Shown: positions 23,272 through 34,689 of the stretch, in pieces
Layout of the letters: the number at the start of each line of letters is the position of its first letter
How positions within the stretch are numbered: position 1 is the stretch's first letter
Origin: Metallyticus violacea
Lineage: Eukaryota; Arthropoda; Insecta; Mantodea; Metallyticidae
Assembly (NCBI GenBank): GCA_030762175.1
Contig: CM060830.1
Coordinates: 47,825,501-47,889,500, forward strand
Length of the DNA: 64,000 bases
Reading direction: 5' to 3'
The notes under the pieces: generated by a model
The model's database searches: none
The model's input: only the letters and a program-made list of their open reading frames with translations
Told to the model about the DNA's origin: nothing
Position numbers and translations under genes: made by a program

Positions 23272-23950
23272 TTATCCTTACAGCAAGAAAAATTCTAGGA
23301 GCAACTGGCTGCTGGCTGCAGTCCCGAGCAAGAGTGGAAACAACCGAACTCCTCAGTCCCGAACGAGAGATTGGAATAATGGGAATTCACATTTTGCACT
23401 TTTCTGTTTTCGTGCAGTGTCAATAAGACAATTAATGTAACAATGAGTGTATTAATTGCCCCTATCAGAAAACAAAAAGAAAATTTTGCTTCAGTGTTTT
23501 CGGATGCCATTATGGGAATTTCCACAACAACAGAACTTGAAATGATGAAGAAATACGCGGCATCCTTAAAGGCAACATTAGCCGCTTTTCGCAACCCAAA
23601 TGAATAGGTACCCTGTCCAAAATTAAATAAATATCCAAAAAGAGGTACAGAGAAGCCTCTTGGCTATAAACATTTCAAGGTATTCCCCTTGCAAAACCTC
23701 ATAAAACGGAAGCTAATATCATCGCCTTTTCTTTGCTGCAAGATGGAAAAGAATCACATCTCATCGCATTCCCTTTGCAGAAACCGATACATCAGAGGCG
23801 AACATCTTCCTCCTGATTCCTTCTCTGCAATATTGACTTTACTACTGCTACCGCTGCCGTTTCGGGACTGAGGAGTGCAGCTCTCTTCGCTGTCGCTCAG
23901 GACTGCAACCAGCTCCGACAATTTCTCTTCCTGTAAGGGTAAGTGATTTG
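23272..23950 (+). mobile_element. Terminal-inverted-repeat element of unknown family, copy 1
   Basis: The left terminus (about 23,272-23,368) and right terminus (about 23,860-23,950) are imperfect inverted repeats about 90 bases long. Shared blocks are ccttacag, gagc, ctgcagtcccgagc / ttgcagtcctgagc and actcctcagtcccgaa. The interior carries a coding-like segment: APIRKQKENFASVFSDAIMG, ISTTTELEMMKKYAASLKAT, LAAFRNPNE and a stop, then KVFPLQNLIKRKLISSPFL. Much of this recurs on the minus strand at 52.1-52.6 kb. I do not recognise the protein. The long termini and small size suggest a deleted DNA transposon derivative. Confidence 0.6.
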
Positions 23951-23954
23951 TAAA

Positions 23955-26415
23955 GACGCGGCACAGCAACGCCAGCGCAGCAATTTGCTAGATAAATGAT
24001 ATACAACTCGGTTGAGGCGTTCCTATGACACAAGCGGACATTCGCTTGGCATTGTTGTCATGTCAGTAGAAGGATAGGCTGATGACATGCGAATCTTCTT
24101 AGATATTATAAGATGCCGTCATCACTGATTGTATGTATTCCCGAACAGCCGAAGCTGTAAAGTTGAAACTGCCTGCCGTACACGTTCACCTGGTCCAAAA
24201 TGCGTTGGATTTTTGCTTGCGGAACTATCGCCTGTATTCGTCTCCGGTGCAGGAACTCTCTCTCTCCATTCACTTCCGATGTGTTGTCATATGTAACTTG
24301 GGATCATCTTCCCACTGTAGCCAGTCGTCGAAGTGCGGCTTATGTTGAGACAGGAGGTGCGTATTTTCAACATTTAATTTAAGCTGAAAGTTATAGAGAA
24401 ATTCTAAAAACTAGAGGGATAAAATTTTGGACTATTTTTGTTGTCTACATATAAATGTATGTAATATACTTAAAGAGCATCTGTTGAAATTATTATATTG
24501 CTTAAACTTGTGCTGGATACAGCCATGTTCAGGATCGTCACTATACTTGAAAGAGGGAATAAAAATAGATATATAGATATAAAAATATAAAATCAGTGAA
24601 CCCTAGCTGCAAAATATTTAAAATATATTGTACCTGAAATGAATTTCCCAGTAGAAGTACGACGAATTAAAAAAAAAAAAAAAAAAGTACATCTTATAAG
24701 TGCCAACCTGTTTGAAATGGGACACCAAGGAACCTTAAAAAGTAGTAATGCCTTTAAAGGTATTTATAAAAAGGATGATATATATGATTATTTGAAGATA
24801 GTAATTGTTAATTTTTATGATTTAAGGCGATAAATTTATTGTATATGTTAGAAAATTAACAATTTTGAAGTATGTAAACCCCAAAACATTGATAATAGAC
24901 ATTAAATACTTATATTACAGCTAATAGCACACATTCTATAAATGTGTATGTGCCATATTAAATATAAAATGTCAACAGCTATAGAAATCCATCAATATTT
25001 TACAAGCTTCTGCACAGAAAACAGTAAAAACAAAAATATCGGCTGATTTCTCTCTTTTTATTTCTCTCTATCTGACTAATATTACTAGTATTTTGATATT
25101 CCACCAAGATGAACTCCGATAAAGAACAATTTGGTTAAATTATATTTCGAACATGGGGTCTTGCTAACTTCGCATAAGTTCGTGTGGGGTCGACCTGCTG
25201 TATCTTTTTAACTTATAGAGTTACAGCTATCCATCGGAATTTCTAAGCACTAAAAGCGAATGAAGTGGAATGAAGTTATATTGGTATTGGACTGTAAGCA
25301 AAGTGAGGGAAGAGTACAACAGCACAAGTCACCCTCTACCTTTTACGCCTGTTACTCATTAGTTCTTGCTTACCTGTCAGGCGAAGGCTCACGGCCTGTG
25401 TTTGAGTGCACCTACTTGAAGTTTAGTACTTAAGAATTTCATGCTATCAAGCAATTTTGCAATATTATATATACTTCTAATGTTGTGCATTTATTACCAT
25501 GTTTTTCAATTGTTATATTCCGCAAAATATGAGTTTTAAAATAAGCTATTTCTCAAATTTTTATGTTAAGGAGTTCTGGAAGTAAGTCTCTAAGGAACAG
25601 ACAAATTTAAATTAATACGGACTTTTTTGGCTAATTTTTGCATGAAAACTATTGTTCCTAGGGATGCCATATTTCACAAAAATATTCATCTGCATATGAT
25701 GCAGCAGCATTATAATATATTAATATTTGAAAATGCGGGTTCAATTAATTTAATTTTCGTTTTGAATTCACATGGAATGTATTTTTTATTACGCTCAAAG
25801 AAAAGGATTCAAGATTTAAAATTCTAATATGTTTTAGTTGTACAGATTTTGAGAATAAGTTCCTTATAGACATTTATCAACAGTATGAGAGTTTCATCAC
25901 AGCAAAATTGTCAATATTTATCAATTGTAAATCCGCACTAAAGGTTCGTGACCGTTTCCTGCCTTGTAAGCTAAGTATGTGGAATAAATTAGTGATACTT
26001 TCTAGTATAGGAACGTTATAAAAGTGTATATAAACACATACAAATTGATAGCGAATATTGTAGAAAATTTTCAATAAATTAATAAGTAATAAACACATAA
26101 ATATTTCTTAATTGTACAACATTCCTTTTCATCATGTGTAATGTGATCAGTAAACTGCAATGTCTTATTACGTTATGCTATTCTTTATTACTAGGTATTA
26201 ATTGTTTATTTATTATTCTACGCGCGAAATATTATCAAATAAGGTTTTAATTCCCTGTGCATAAACTCATCTTTTGATTCTACGTATGCTTTATATAGTT
26301 CATCAAGAGATATTTTACAATAACAAAGGCATTAGAGCCCAAAATTTCCTATTGGGTATCTCTAGAGGACTGAGAATTAATTTCTGCACCTTTCCACAAA
26401 ATCACGCATCTATTT
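23955..26415. other. Unassigned sequence
   Basis: No gene recognised. The segment 23,958-24,345 is GC-richer than its surroundings, with short frames of unknown meaning. A poly-A run lies at 24,669-24,686. The rest is AT-rich and featureless. Confidence 0.5.
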
Positions 26416-26419
26416 TTGG

Positions 26420-26730
26420 CTAAGTTATATGCTTATCCTCGGTGCCCCTTATTAGGGCACGGGCGTTATCGAAACGGTGTTGCTGCAGCATGATAACTAG
26501 CTAAACAATACGGTAACTGGGAAGCAGATATCTTATAGTGTTAGCAAACACTGCTGTAAATCACAGCCTGGTGCAAGATTGTTCTCCGCTCGCATTGTTT
26601 CCGCGTTATGCTATCTCCTCTGCAGTAGAACGGGCGCCCGTAGTGGGTGGAATTAAAGCTAGCTACCTATCCGACTGTGACCTTTCATTGAGGTCAATCC
26701 GATCCGCGATATTGCGTACGATAAAAATAA
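26420..26730. other. GC-richer patch with a 108-codon frame
   Basis: The composition differs from the AT-rich flanks. The plus frame 26,538-26,864 (MLANTAVNHSLVQDCSPLAL...) has no known domain or convincing codon bias, so I do not call it a gene. Within it, tgacct (26,678-26,683) and aggtca (26,691-26,696) form an everted repeat with a 7-base spacer, a layout some nuclear receptors bind. This may be chance. Confidence 0.25.
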
Positions 26731-26899
26731 AACATTTAAAGATTTTGATTTGCATTTCTTCTGCTTATCAAGATACAGAACAAAGGGTGTGTGCAGCTAA
26801 GGGAAAACGTGGTATTTTGAAGCAAGGGCTGTACAAGAGACTTGAGGACTTAGTAAATAAATAATGCACCGAAAAGTATTTTCCCAAATTAGCAAAATA

Positions 26900-27685
26900 A
26901 TATAAAAGCAAATTTTATGACATCATCATCCATTTCTTTGGGCCCACTTTCACGGACGGGGTATCCTAACAATCAGCAACCCAGAGTGCGCCATATTGGC
27001 ACCCCCGAGGCCGGTAAGTCGCGGCAGTAGGCAATAAATAAACATCCGGATATGCTAATCTCCGAAATGTTAGTCATAAATCTGCATATATGAATAAAGA
27101 TGATTTTTCTGAAAATAAAGAAGCATAACTAAAGACTCTTACATTCCTTGATTTATATAATTCGTCTTCACTGGAGATCTATACGGAAATAATTCTGAAA
27201 ACCACACATGGAGAAAGCATTAATATTACATTTTCTAGAAGTTGTTCTTTAATATATATATCATCATGTTTAACAGCAACCCAGCAATTCTCACTAATAA
27301 TATGTCACGGCTTTTGTCTACAAATATTACGTTAGTGAGAATGTGAGGACATAGCCCCGCGGGTTTTACTATCTAAATAAGAACTACTATCTTGGCAATA
27401 AATATGAAATGGAATTTGTTAAACTATACTTTTTTAAATTAGAACACTTTTAGCATTTACTGCCATCATCCAGATTGTCAAAGAGCGAGTGTTAACAATT
27501 TCTACATAAATGATTTTACAATTTCTAGTTCAGCTGCGCATGCTTCTGGGCAGCCTGAAAGACGTGACACATGAAATATGTCCCAACAAACACTTTCCTA
27601 GTATTCCCCTCGGCTTGCTACATCGACGGAGAAATTTGTACTAAGTAGCAGATGAAAACACAAGACTTGCTTAAAAAAAATATAT
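26900..27685. other. Unassigned sequence
   Basis: No gene recognised. At 27,011-27,020 the sequence ggccggtaag has the look of a 5' splice site after a short GC-rich stretch, but no reading frame supports an exon. Confidence 0.5.
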
Positions 27686-27689
27686 ATAT

Positions 27690-27972
27690 TTGTTTATTTA
27701 AGGACGCTCTTTAACATCACAGAACACCAGCGTCCCATTCTATTCCGGGTGTGAAACGGCCGACAAATTTTGCTGAGGCCTCCTCTTTCAGGCTTGAGGT
27801 TCTTTATCGTGCCGTAAATGTACGACACGGGACCCACGACTTTACTTTCCTTCCGAAGAAGCCATACTTACGATTTTACGCCCGAAAAAATCCATCGATC
27901 CTGGCCGGGCTTGAACCCGCGATCTTGGGTTTAGAAGGCAAGTATGGTTATCACTACACCACCAGGACCGAC
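27690..27972 (-). mobile_element. SINE family A, full-length copy
   Basis: Minus orientation. The head (right end) reads tcggtcctggtggtgtagtg in reverse complement, with a gggttcaagcccggcc-type B box. The body and the tail (tttgtttatttaag at the left) are complete. The apparent protein at 27,751-28,191 (FRLEVLYRAVNVRHGTHDF) is a reading of the SINE and not a gene. Confidence 0.92.
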
Positions 27973-28369
27973 ACAATAGGTATCATATGTATATATGATA
28001 GATTCTTAAGTCATTTTAAGCTACAAACTGTGAATTTCCATTTTAGAGTGCTAAATGTTTGTATCTGTAGCTCCGATGTGGTTTCTGTAATCTCTGTAAC
28101 GGGAGTCTTGATGTTCTGCATTTCCAACACCTCTACCAACAGACTTCCTGTCATCGCTAGGCAATTCAGAGCTAATAATTACCATTTTTGAGTGGATTTA
28201 AAACAACATTGCACTTCCATCAATTGTTACCTTCCATACTGTAGAAATTTGGAATCGGGTGTTTATAACTGGCTCATGATCAATTGAGAAAGACATGTTG
28301 GATAAAATAAAAATAAAGATTAAAATAGAGTAGGAGACATACACACACAGCTGGATACATTTTACTTAT

Positions 28370-28860
28370 TTCTCCCTGCCTTTTCTCCTTAAGTCTTTTC
28401 AGACTTCAGCTGTTTCGTTTTCATCAAAAATTTATTTATTCTCTCCATATCTTCCTTGCCTGCCAGTAAAACTCGACAACACCATCTACCTTGTTCGATA
28501 GGATAACGAACCGGTTTATGTGTCCATGTTTTCGTGGGGGACTTTGACTGCCGTGCTTCTAGTCTAAGCCACGCGAGCACCTGGTTAATGAGTTTTGCGC
28601 CTATTTGATGTACTGCTCCTTCCCCATTCAGATCTTACCTCCAGCGAAATCATTTTCCTGGATTGCAATGGTCTTCTGCATATCCATATCCCTCAAGCGT
28701 TTCTTAACCTTCCTCCATACGCTCTATCTAATCCCCGGTTATTGTTCTGTAGTTAATGCAAATACTCCGCAAGTCTCTTGAAGTTCTCGTTAACACTTTC
28801 AAGCTGTACGATTTCTGTTACATTCAATATTTACTAATTTTTACTGTTTCTGTGCCCTAA
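28370..28860 (-). mobile_element. LINE 3'-terminal coding fragment, copy 1
   Basis: It matches, in order and on the same strand, the C-terminal region of the LINE relic at 43.5-44.2 kb. Shared plus-strand blocks include tactgctcc, agcgaaatcat, gcatatccatatccctcaa, taaccttcctccat and cgctct. The minus frame 28,580-28,389 contains WCCRVLLAGKEDMERINKF, the decayed zinc-knuckle end of a non-LTR polyprotein. Stops interrupt the rest. No reverse transcriptase core lies upstream, so it is 5'-truncated. Confidence 0.65.
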
Positions 28861-28869
28861 ACACCGAAA

Positions 28870-31800
28870 TAACCCAACATTAAAATTCAGAGCTGCAATA
28901 GAGTCTATTAATCTTGTCACTGCGAGAGTTCATATAATGGCAAGTACACAACCAATGCGCAACATAAGCTGCATATTGTAGTTCTGTTATCTATGTCTCT
29001 ACTACAGTATTACCGATATTAAAATGTCCACGCACGAATACATAAGCAGAGTAGGAAAAGAAAATTGAGAGTGCTTGGAATAAAACTGGAGAAAGTCTCA
29101 AGAAAAAAAGAACCAAATTTATTCAACTCAACTGAAATTTTAGAATATGCACCTTTTCCCAATGCTGGTACCATAATACAACAGAGGGGTAAAAATGCAA
29201 CTTTGCCACGCAAATCGCCACCTTTTAATTAATCATCAGCACTTGAATCACATTCAAAATGCATTATAAAACTTTCATTACTTTCCATTTTTTTCATATA
29301 TCCAGGGCTATGCATTAGTTGTTTCTCCCACATTTAATATTACTTAAAATGTTTCACATTTATGACTAATGAGGAGCCACGAGGCATTTTATAAGCGCTT
29401 TTAAGCTTTTTCTATGATTAACAAAATGAAAACGTAGATAGAGAATAATTATTGATAAAAACGAAGAGCGTACCAGAATAACAAATTCGTATTTTGGCGC
29501 TTAAAATAGCTAAATACTCTCTCATTTTATCAACTTTTCATGTACTTCCATTTTTCATGCTCGGAAAATGCTAAATTATTTTGTTATTTGTAGTACAAAT
29601 CAGTCGCTTTCTACAGACATGGTTCTTTCATTTACAGATACGCTTTTTGTATCACGAATTAATTATTATAATTTACTTAATAAACCGGAAACCTCTAGAT
29701 TTTAGAGTTGCCTTTATTGTTTCATTACAAAGGTTGTGGGATTGGCAGGTTTGCAGTAACATAGCAGTCACTTTTGATATTTACATTTTATTAGTTACTT
29801 CAGTTAAATGCAACTTCCTCCGGCCCATTGAGATATTAGCAGAGAAACTATAAATCGATTTAATGGTCGCCAGCTAATGATCTACCATATGTAGTATATA
29901 TTTAGTGTTTAATTTTGTCTGTATAAGTAAATTTTCAAGGAAAAACATATTTTCTTTCACACTTTCATTCAAAATTAAAAGAAATGTGTTTTATTTTTAG
30001 ATAGTTTCATTACACTTTTGAACTTTCGTTGCAAATAAACGAAAGAACTGTCTTATCATTATGAAACATTAATACCATTTCCGCGATGCAACTGATACGG
30101 CCGCTTTGCGACATACCTTGAGCAATCAAACGGTACTGTAGGGCAGCGGTCACATTTCTCCTACACCACACCTTCCATCCTTAACACTCATTTGAACTAT
30201 AGCGCAATTTCAGTAACTACAAAAGGAAGTTTAGGTTACCAAACGTCTCTTTTTCAAAACATTTTCCTACAAATGCATGATAAGTCAAAGAAAAGTGTTC
30301 ATAACTTTTTTTCATTGCTCTCATTGATATCTTATCTTGTGACATCTACATCCCTTACACGTAGTAAACAGCTCAATTCAGACGCAAAAACAATTGAGAA
30401 TGCCATGTATGAAAAGAGCAGATAACTGAGAACATTTTCTGAAGTAAAGAATTGACCATGTATGTTACTCCATTATAACTGAATTTTTATTACTGTGTTA
30501 TTTTATATCTAAAAAGTTTTATACCACTTCTTTAATATTAAAACTACTAAGGTAATAAACATTTGAGTTTTTACAGTTATCATTAAGAGAAAACACGCCC
30601 AGGGATATATAAGCTTTTATTTTATAAACAAGAGGAATTTACATATTAATGAAATCGCCTGATTACTAGCAAAACGGGGAGCAGTAAGTACGGATGTGTT
30701 ATTTTTTACCAGCAAAGTAGAGAAGTAAACATTTTACACATGCACAGATAAAGATTCAATGACAGTCTGAGATTATTTAACTACAAGTCTAAATAACATT
30801 CATCATCAATGCTCAAAGCGCTCGTACACGTTGACTATAAAACAGAAAACAGAGCCGTGTCTTATAAACACCTATCTGCTAATATAGAGAGAAATATCAA
30901 GAATACAAAGAAATCTTTAAAACTGTGCTGTTATGTGTTAATACCCGCGATCTAAAATGTTAGCTCTTGTAAAACGATATGAAAAACTGGGTTCAAGGAG
31001 TCTTAAAGTCGTCACATGTAGCTCATTAAAAACATTGGTTAGTAAACACGGTGTTTTCTGACAGAAAAATCTCCCAAAGCGAGTATTATTCTCCGAGTTT
31101 AGCTATTCTTCAGCTTTCTAAAACTTCTTTTTCTTGTTATAGTTTTATTTTCACTTCTGCAGGCGAGAAAAACCTACGATTTTTACATTCTAGGTAACAT
31201 CCGGTCCCACTTCCAGTTTTAACACAAGGGCTTAAAGCTAGAAGTATGAATGAATGTACCGGTTTCACAGAGTTTGAAATGAATGTTATTTTGTGGATTT
31301 ATTAGAAGGTTTAGAATATCTGCAGATTTATACTTATAAGTACTTGACTTTAATGTCTCCCATTTAGGTCTACAAAATGTACAGGATTTAAACTAACGTT
31401 TGAATCTGCAGAATTCTTGCAACTATTGTCATAATAAAGTCTTGGCTTTCGGGTTCTGCTTAGTCAAAATGGTTATGCCTACGTTCCGTACAGGCTGTCA
31501 GCACGACTAATTTTATTACGAAGATGCGATAACACCCAGAAGTCAAGTTTTTAATTATGAATACGGGTCGCGGAAATTTACGCCTTCACATAGTAAATTT
31601 ATATTAAAATTCAAAGTTAGTAATATAAATCAATTGTTTGTTTATTTCTCCGGCAATCTCAAAAGATTGTTGTCATAGTCTTATTGATAAATTCAGTAAC
31701 TTCAAATGTTTCAGCGGAGCAAAACTCTAAAATCTTCTACTTAATTACTGGCAATATCTGATTAGAAACTGGATTAATAGAACATACATTTTATACTAAA

Positions 31801-32585
31801 ATATTTATAAATTCACAGTTAATTGCCAATGGGGGACAGATCAGAATTTTTATATATTTTTTTATTTCTGCAAGATTTTGTATTGTTTCGGTGGTAGATG
31901 GCATATGTGCAAATTGCGTATTGTGCACTTTAACAATTCCAAAAATTCAAAAAACGTATTTAATTATTATGCACTTATGATATAACCAAGTTGCTGCTAT
32001 TTGACAACAACAACAGCAACAATATATGTGTGATGATGAACAGAGATGAAGAGCTGTCCGTATTAATGCATGTCTTATCTACCTCCCATTTAAAAAAGCA
32101 AGAATTACATTGAATGTTTTACTTGTGTAGCGTAGTTAAAAAAATCGACCAATTAAATTAAATAAACTTTTGCATTTTGACTAATCATAGCCCGATATCG
32201 CAGTGAAAATGTCTTTAAATTTTACCAAATCCCTTTACCGTGCGAAGTGCATTTGTCTTCTAGTCAGTGTAGCCAACCCTATACCCTATAATTATTCCTG
32301 AGCATGCATCACTGGCCACTCTTACTGGCAGGCAGTGGGTGGGTATTGATAGCAACAAAACCATATATCTTAATTAACACGCTGTTCAGAATGGTAAACC
32401 TTTATCTTTGTTTTGCTTTTCTCAGTTGGTAAATAGAACGACAGCGATTCTAATATTCAGCATTGGTCTATTTCAGTCTCACGGTTTCTGAATAGGTAGG
32501 TATTCATAAGTATAACAGTCTATACAACTGTTAATATTCTATGCGCCAATTTCAAATATATGTTACTATTACGTATTTGGTTCCT
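28870..32585. other. Unassigned AT-rich sequence (3.7 kb)
   Basis: I found no gene, SINE or transposase motif. Frames such as 29,581-29,853 and 30,192-30,425 are short and match nothing known. This is the longest featureless stretch of the window. Confidence 0.5.
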
Positions 32586-32598
32586 CTCTACTGACATG

Positions 32599-32893
32599 TC
32601 GGTCCTGGTGGTGTAGTGGTAACCATACTTGCCTTCTAAACCCAAGATCGCGGGTTCAAACCCGGCCAGGATCGATGGATTTTTTTGGGCGTAAAAATTC
32701 TAAGTATGGTTTCCTTCGGAAGGGAAGTAAGGCCGTGGGTCCCGTGTCGTACATTTACAGCACGAAAAAGAACCTCAAGCCTGAAATAAGAGGCCTCAGC
32801 AAAATTTGTCGGCCGTTTCACGCCCTGAATTGAATGGGACGCTGATCACCTGAGATGTTAAAGAGCGTTTGTAAATAAATAAAATCAATCAAA
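32599..32893 (+). mobile_element. SINE family A with target-site duplication
   Basis: Full-length copy: tRNA-like head tcggtcctggtggtgtagtg, B box gggttcaaacccggcc, body, and tail gtaaataaataaaatcaatc. The flanks ctactgacat (32,588-32,597) and ctactggcat (32,896-32,905) are a probable 10-base duplication with one mismatch. The first seven bases of the head, ggtcctg, can pair with caggatc at its end, so an acceptor stem is preserved. Confidence 0.93.
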
Positions 32894-32904
32894 CCCTACT
32901 GGCA

Positions 32905-33955
32905 TTACTGACAATCGACCATTCATCTGTTGCTAGATGGCTTAAAAAGGTTAAGCATTCATAATGCAAATAAACAATTATTACAATTGTGTAAGGCAAG
33001 TTTAGGGAAATTATATTTAAATTTTTACTTTATTCCTGAAATAGTTCGTGTATTTATTGGCAATCTCAAACCCTCTTGTGATATTACTTATAATAATTTT
33101 TAGCTTAAATGGAAAAATCCTCGTTCTAAGCATGCATTTATAATATAAATAAGAGAAATTACATATTCAGAGAAGCAAGTTTTAATACTGTAATTTGCAG
33201 AGATTTGTTGTGAGAGAGTTTATTACTTCTTTGTGTCAGCGGGATCAATAAATGTCAGGGGTTCATTTTAATAACTTTTAGACAAGGATTATTAAACATT
33301 TATGGTATATTTAAATCTGAATTAATGTTTTACTAATATTGTGACCAGCTGTTAAAAACTATGTGTATAAGATACGCTATACTTTAAGGTAATTAATTAT
33401 AACTATATTATTAATAAAAAGTATTATTCCATGTGTAAATTATTAAGAGTTTTTTTTTCTGATGCTGTAGATAACATTTCATGTACCTATATTATGTTGC
33501 TATGCATTCCTGCTTGATTATATTTACTAGCGTATCATTTTTAGTTTTTATATTTTGTATTATTATAGCATTAACATTATCAGAAGTAATAGTTAGGCAG
33601 CATAATATATTTTGTACAAGGTTTAATCTAATTATTGATATGATATTACATATTTTCTGAAATAGTAACGGAGTAATGTAAAATAATATACAGATCTAGT
33701 TTTCTTTCGTAATGTTTCAGTTTGGCCATAGAAACATAAAATAATTATTATTCCAATGTTCTCTTTCTAGGGTATTTTAGTTTTGTTATACTATAATCAT
33801 AAAGTCGCTAGATAGTACAGTTTTAACTGATGGAAAAATAAAATTTTACTGAAATAAATGTGAATAAGTTTCCGAAAACATTAGCCTCACTTTTACAAGC
33901 ATCCTGTAAGCAAAGATATTAACTTTTAACAATTACAACATTTCACACTCTATAT
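32905..33955. other. Unassigned AT-rich sequence
   Basis: No gene or repeat recognised. Confidence 0.5.
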
Positions 33956-33969
33956 ATTCATTTAGAATG

Positions 33970-34258
33970 TTGTTGATTTGGTGTGGACGCTCTTCAACAT
34001 CTCAGGTCATCAGCGTCCCACTCAAATCAGGGCGTGAAACGGCCGATAAATTTTGCTCAGAGGCCTCTTCTTTCAGGCTTGATGTTCTTTTTCGTGCCGT
34101 AAATGTACGACTCGGGACCCACGGCTTTACTTCCCTTCCGAAGGAAGCCATACTTAGGATTTTTAGGCCCGAAAAAATTCATCGATCCTGGCTGGGTTTG
34201 AACCCGCGATCTTGGGTTTAGAAGGCAAGTATGGTTACCACTACACCACCGGATCCGA
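33970..34258 (-). mobile_element. SINE family A with 10-bp target-site duplication
   Basis: Complete minus-strand copy. The flanks atttagaatg (33,960-33,969) and atttagaatg (34,263-34,272) are identical, marking the insertion. The frame 33,967-34,221 (FRLDVLFRAVNVRLGTHGF) is an artefact of the SINE. Confidence 0.93.
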
Positions 34259-34534
34259 CTTTATTTAGAATGCATTTATTTGTTTGGTGTTCACTTTAGA
34301 TTAACATTTATACTTCTTAGATTTAAAAAATAATCCATGTTATCAAAAAATCGAAACTTCTTATTGAAATTATTAGTTGTTGAAATTAGGTCAGGTTGAT
34401 GACTATAAAACACCTGCATCCAATGGGAACTATTGGAATTATGAATGTGTAAGGTTTTGATGAGTTGGGAGCTACACGCTAGTAGAAATTTGTCAGGGGA
34501 ATTTTTCCAGGTATGGAGTTTTTTAACATGTTGT

Positions 34535-34680
34535 AAGTTACGCCAAGGGATCTACGGCTTTAAGTCTCTTCCTGAGGTCTTGCGTTCATGATTTTTGCAT
34601 TCTGAAAAATCATAGAGCTCGGCCGGTTCTATACTCGTGAATTTTGGGTCCAGAGGAGAGTGCGTTATCCCTGAGGCAAA
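34535..34680 (-). mobile_element. Diverged SINE A-like fragment
   Basis: Blocks align in order with the minus-strand family A sequence: gggatctacggctttaagtc, then tcggccggttctatactcgt and gaattttgggtccagagg, which correspond to the body, the B box and the anticodon region. The divergence is much higher than in the other copies, so it is an older copy or a sister family. Confidence 0.5.
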
Positions 34681-34689
34681 TTTAATGTG

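Noticed and set aside
27751..28191. 146-aa frame, the longest in the window, recurring in pieces at 32.6, 34.0 and 63.7 kb
   Set aside because: It lies over a family A SINE. The repeated peptide FRLEVL.RAVNVRHGTH is the SINE sequence translated, not a conserved protein.
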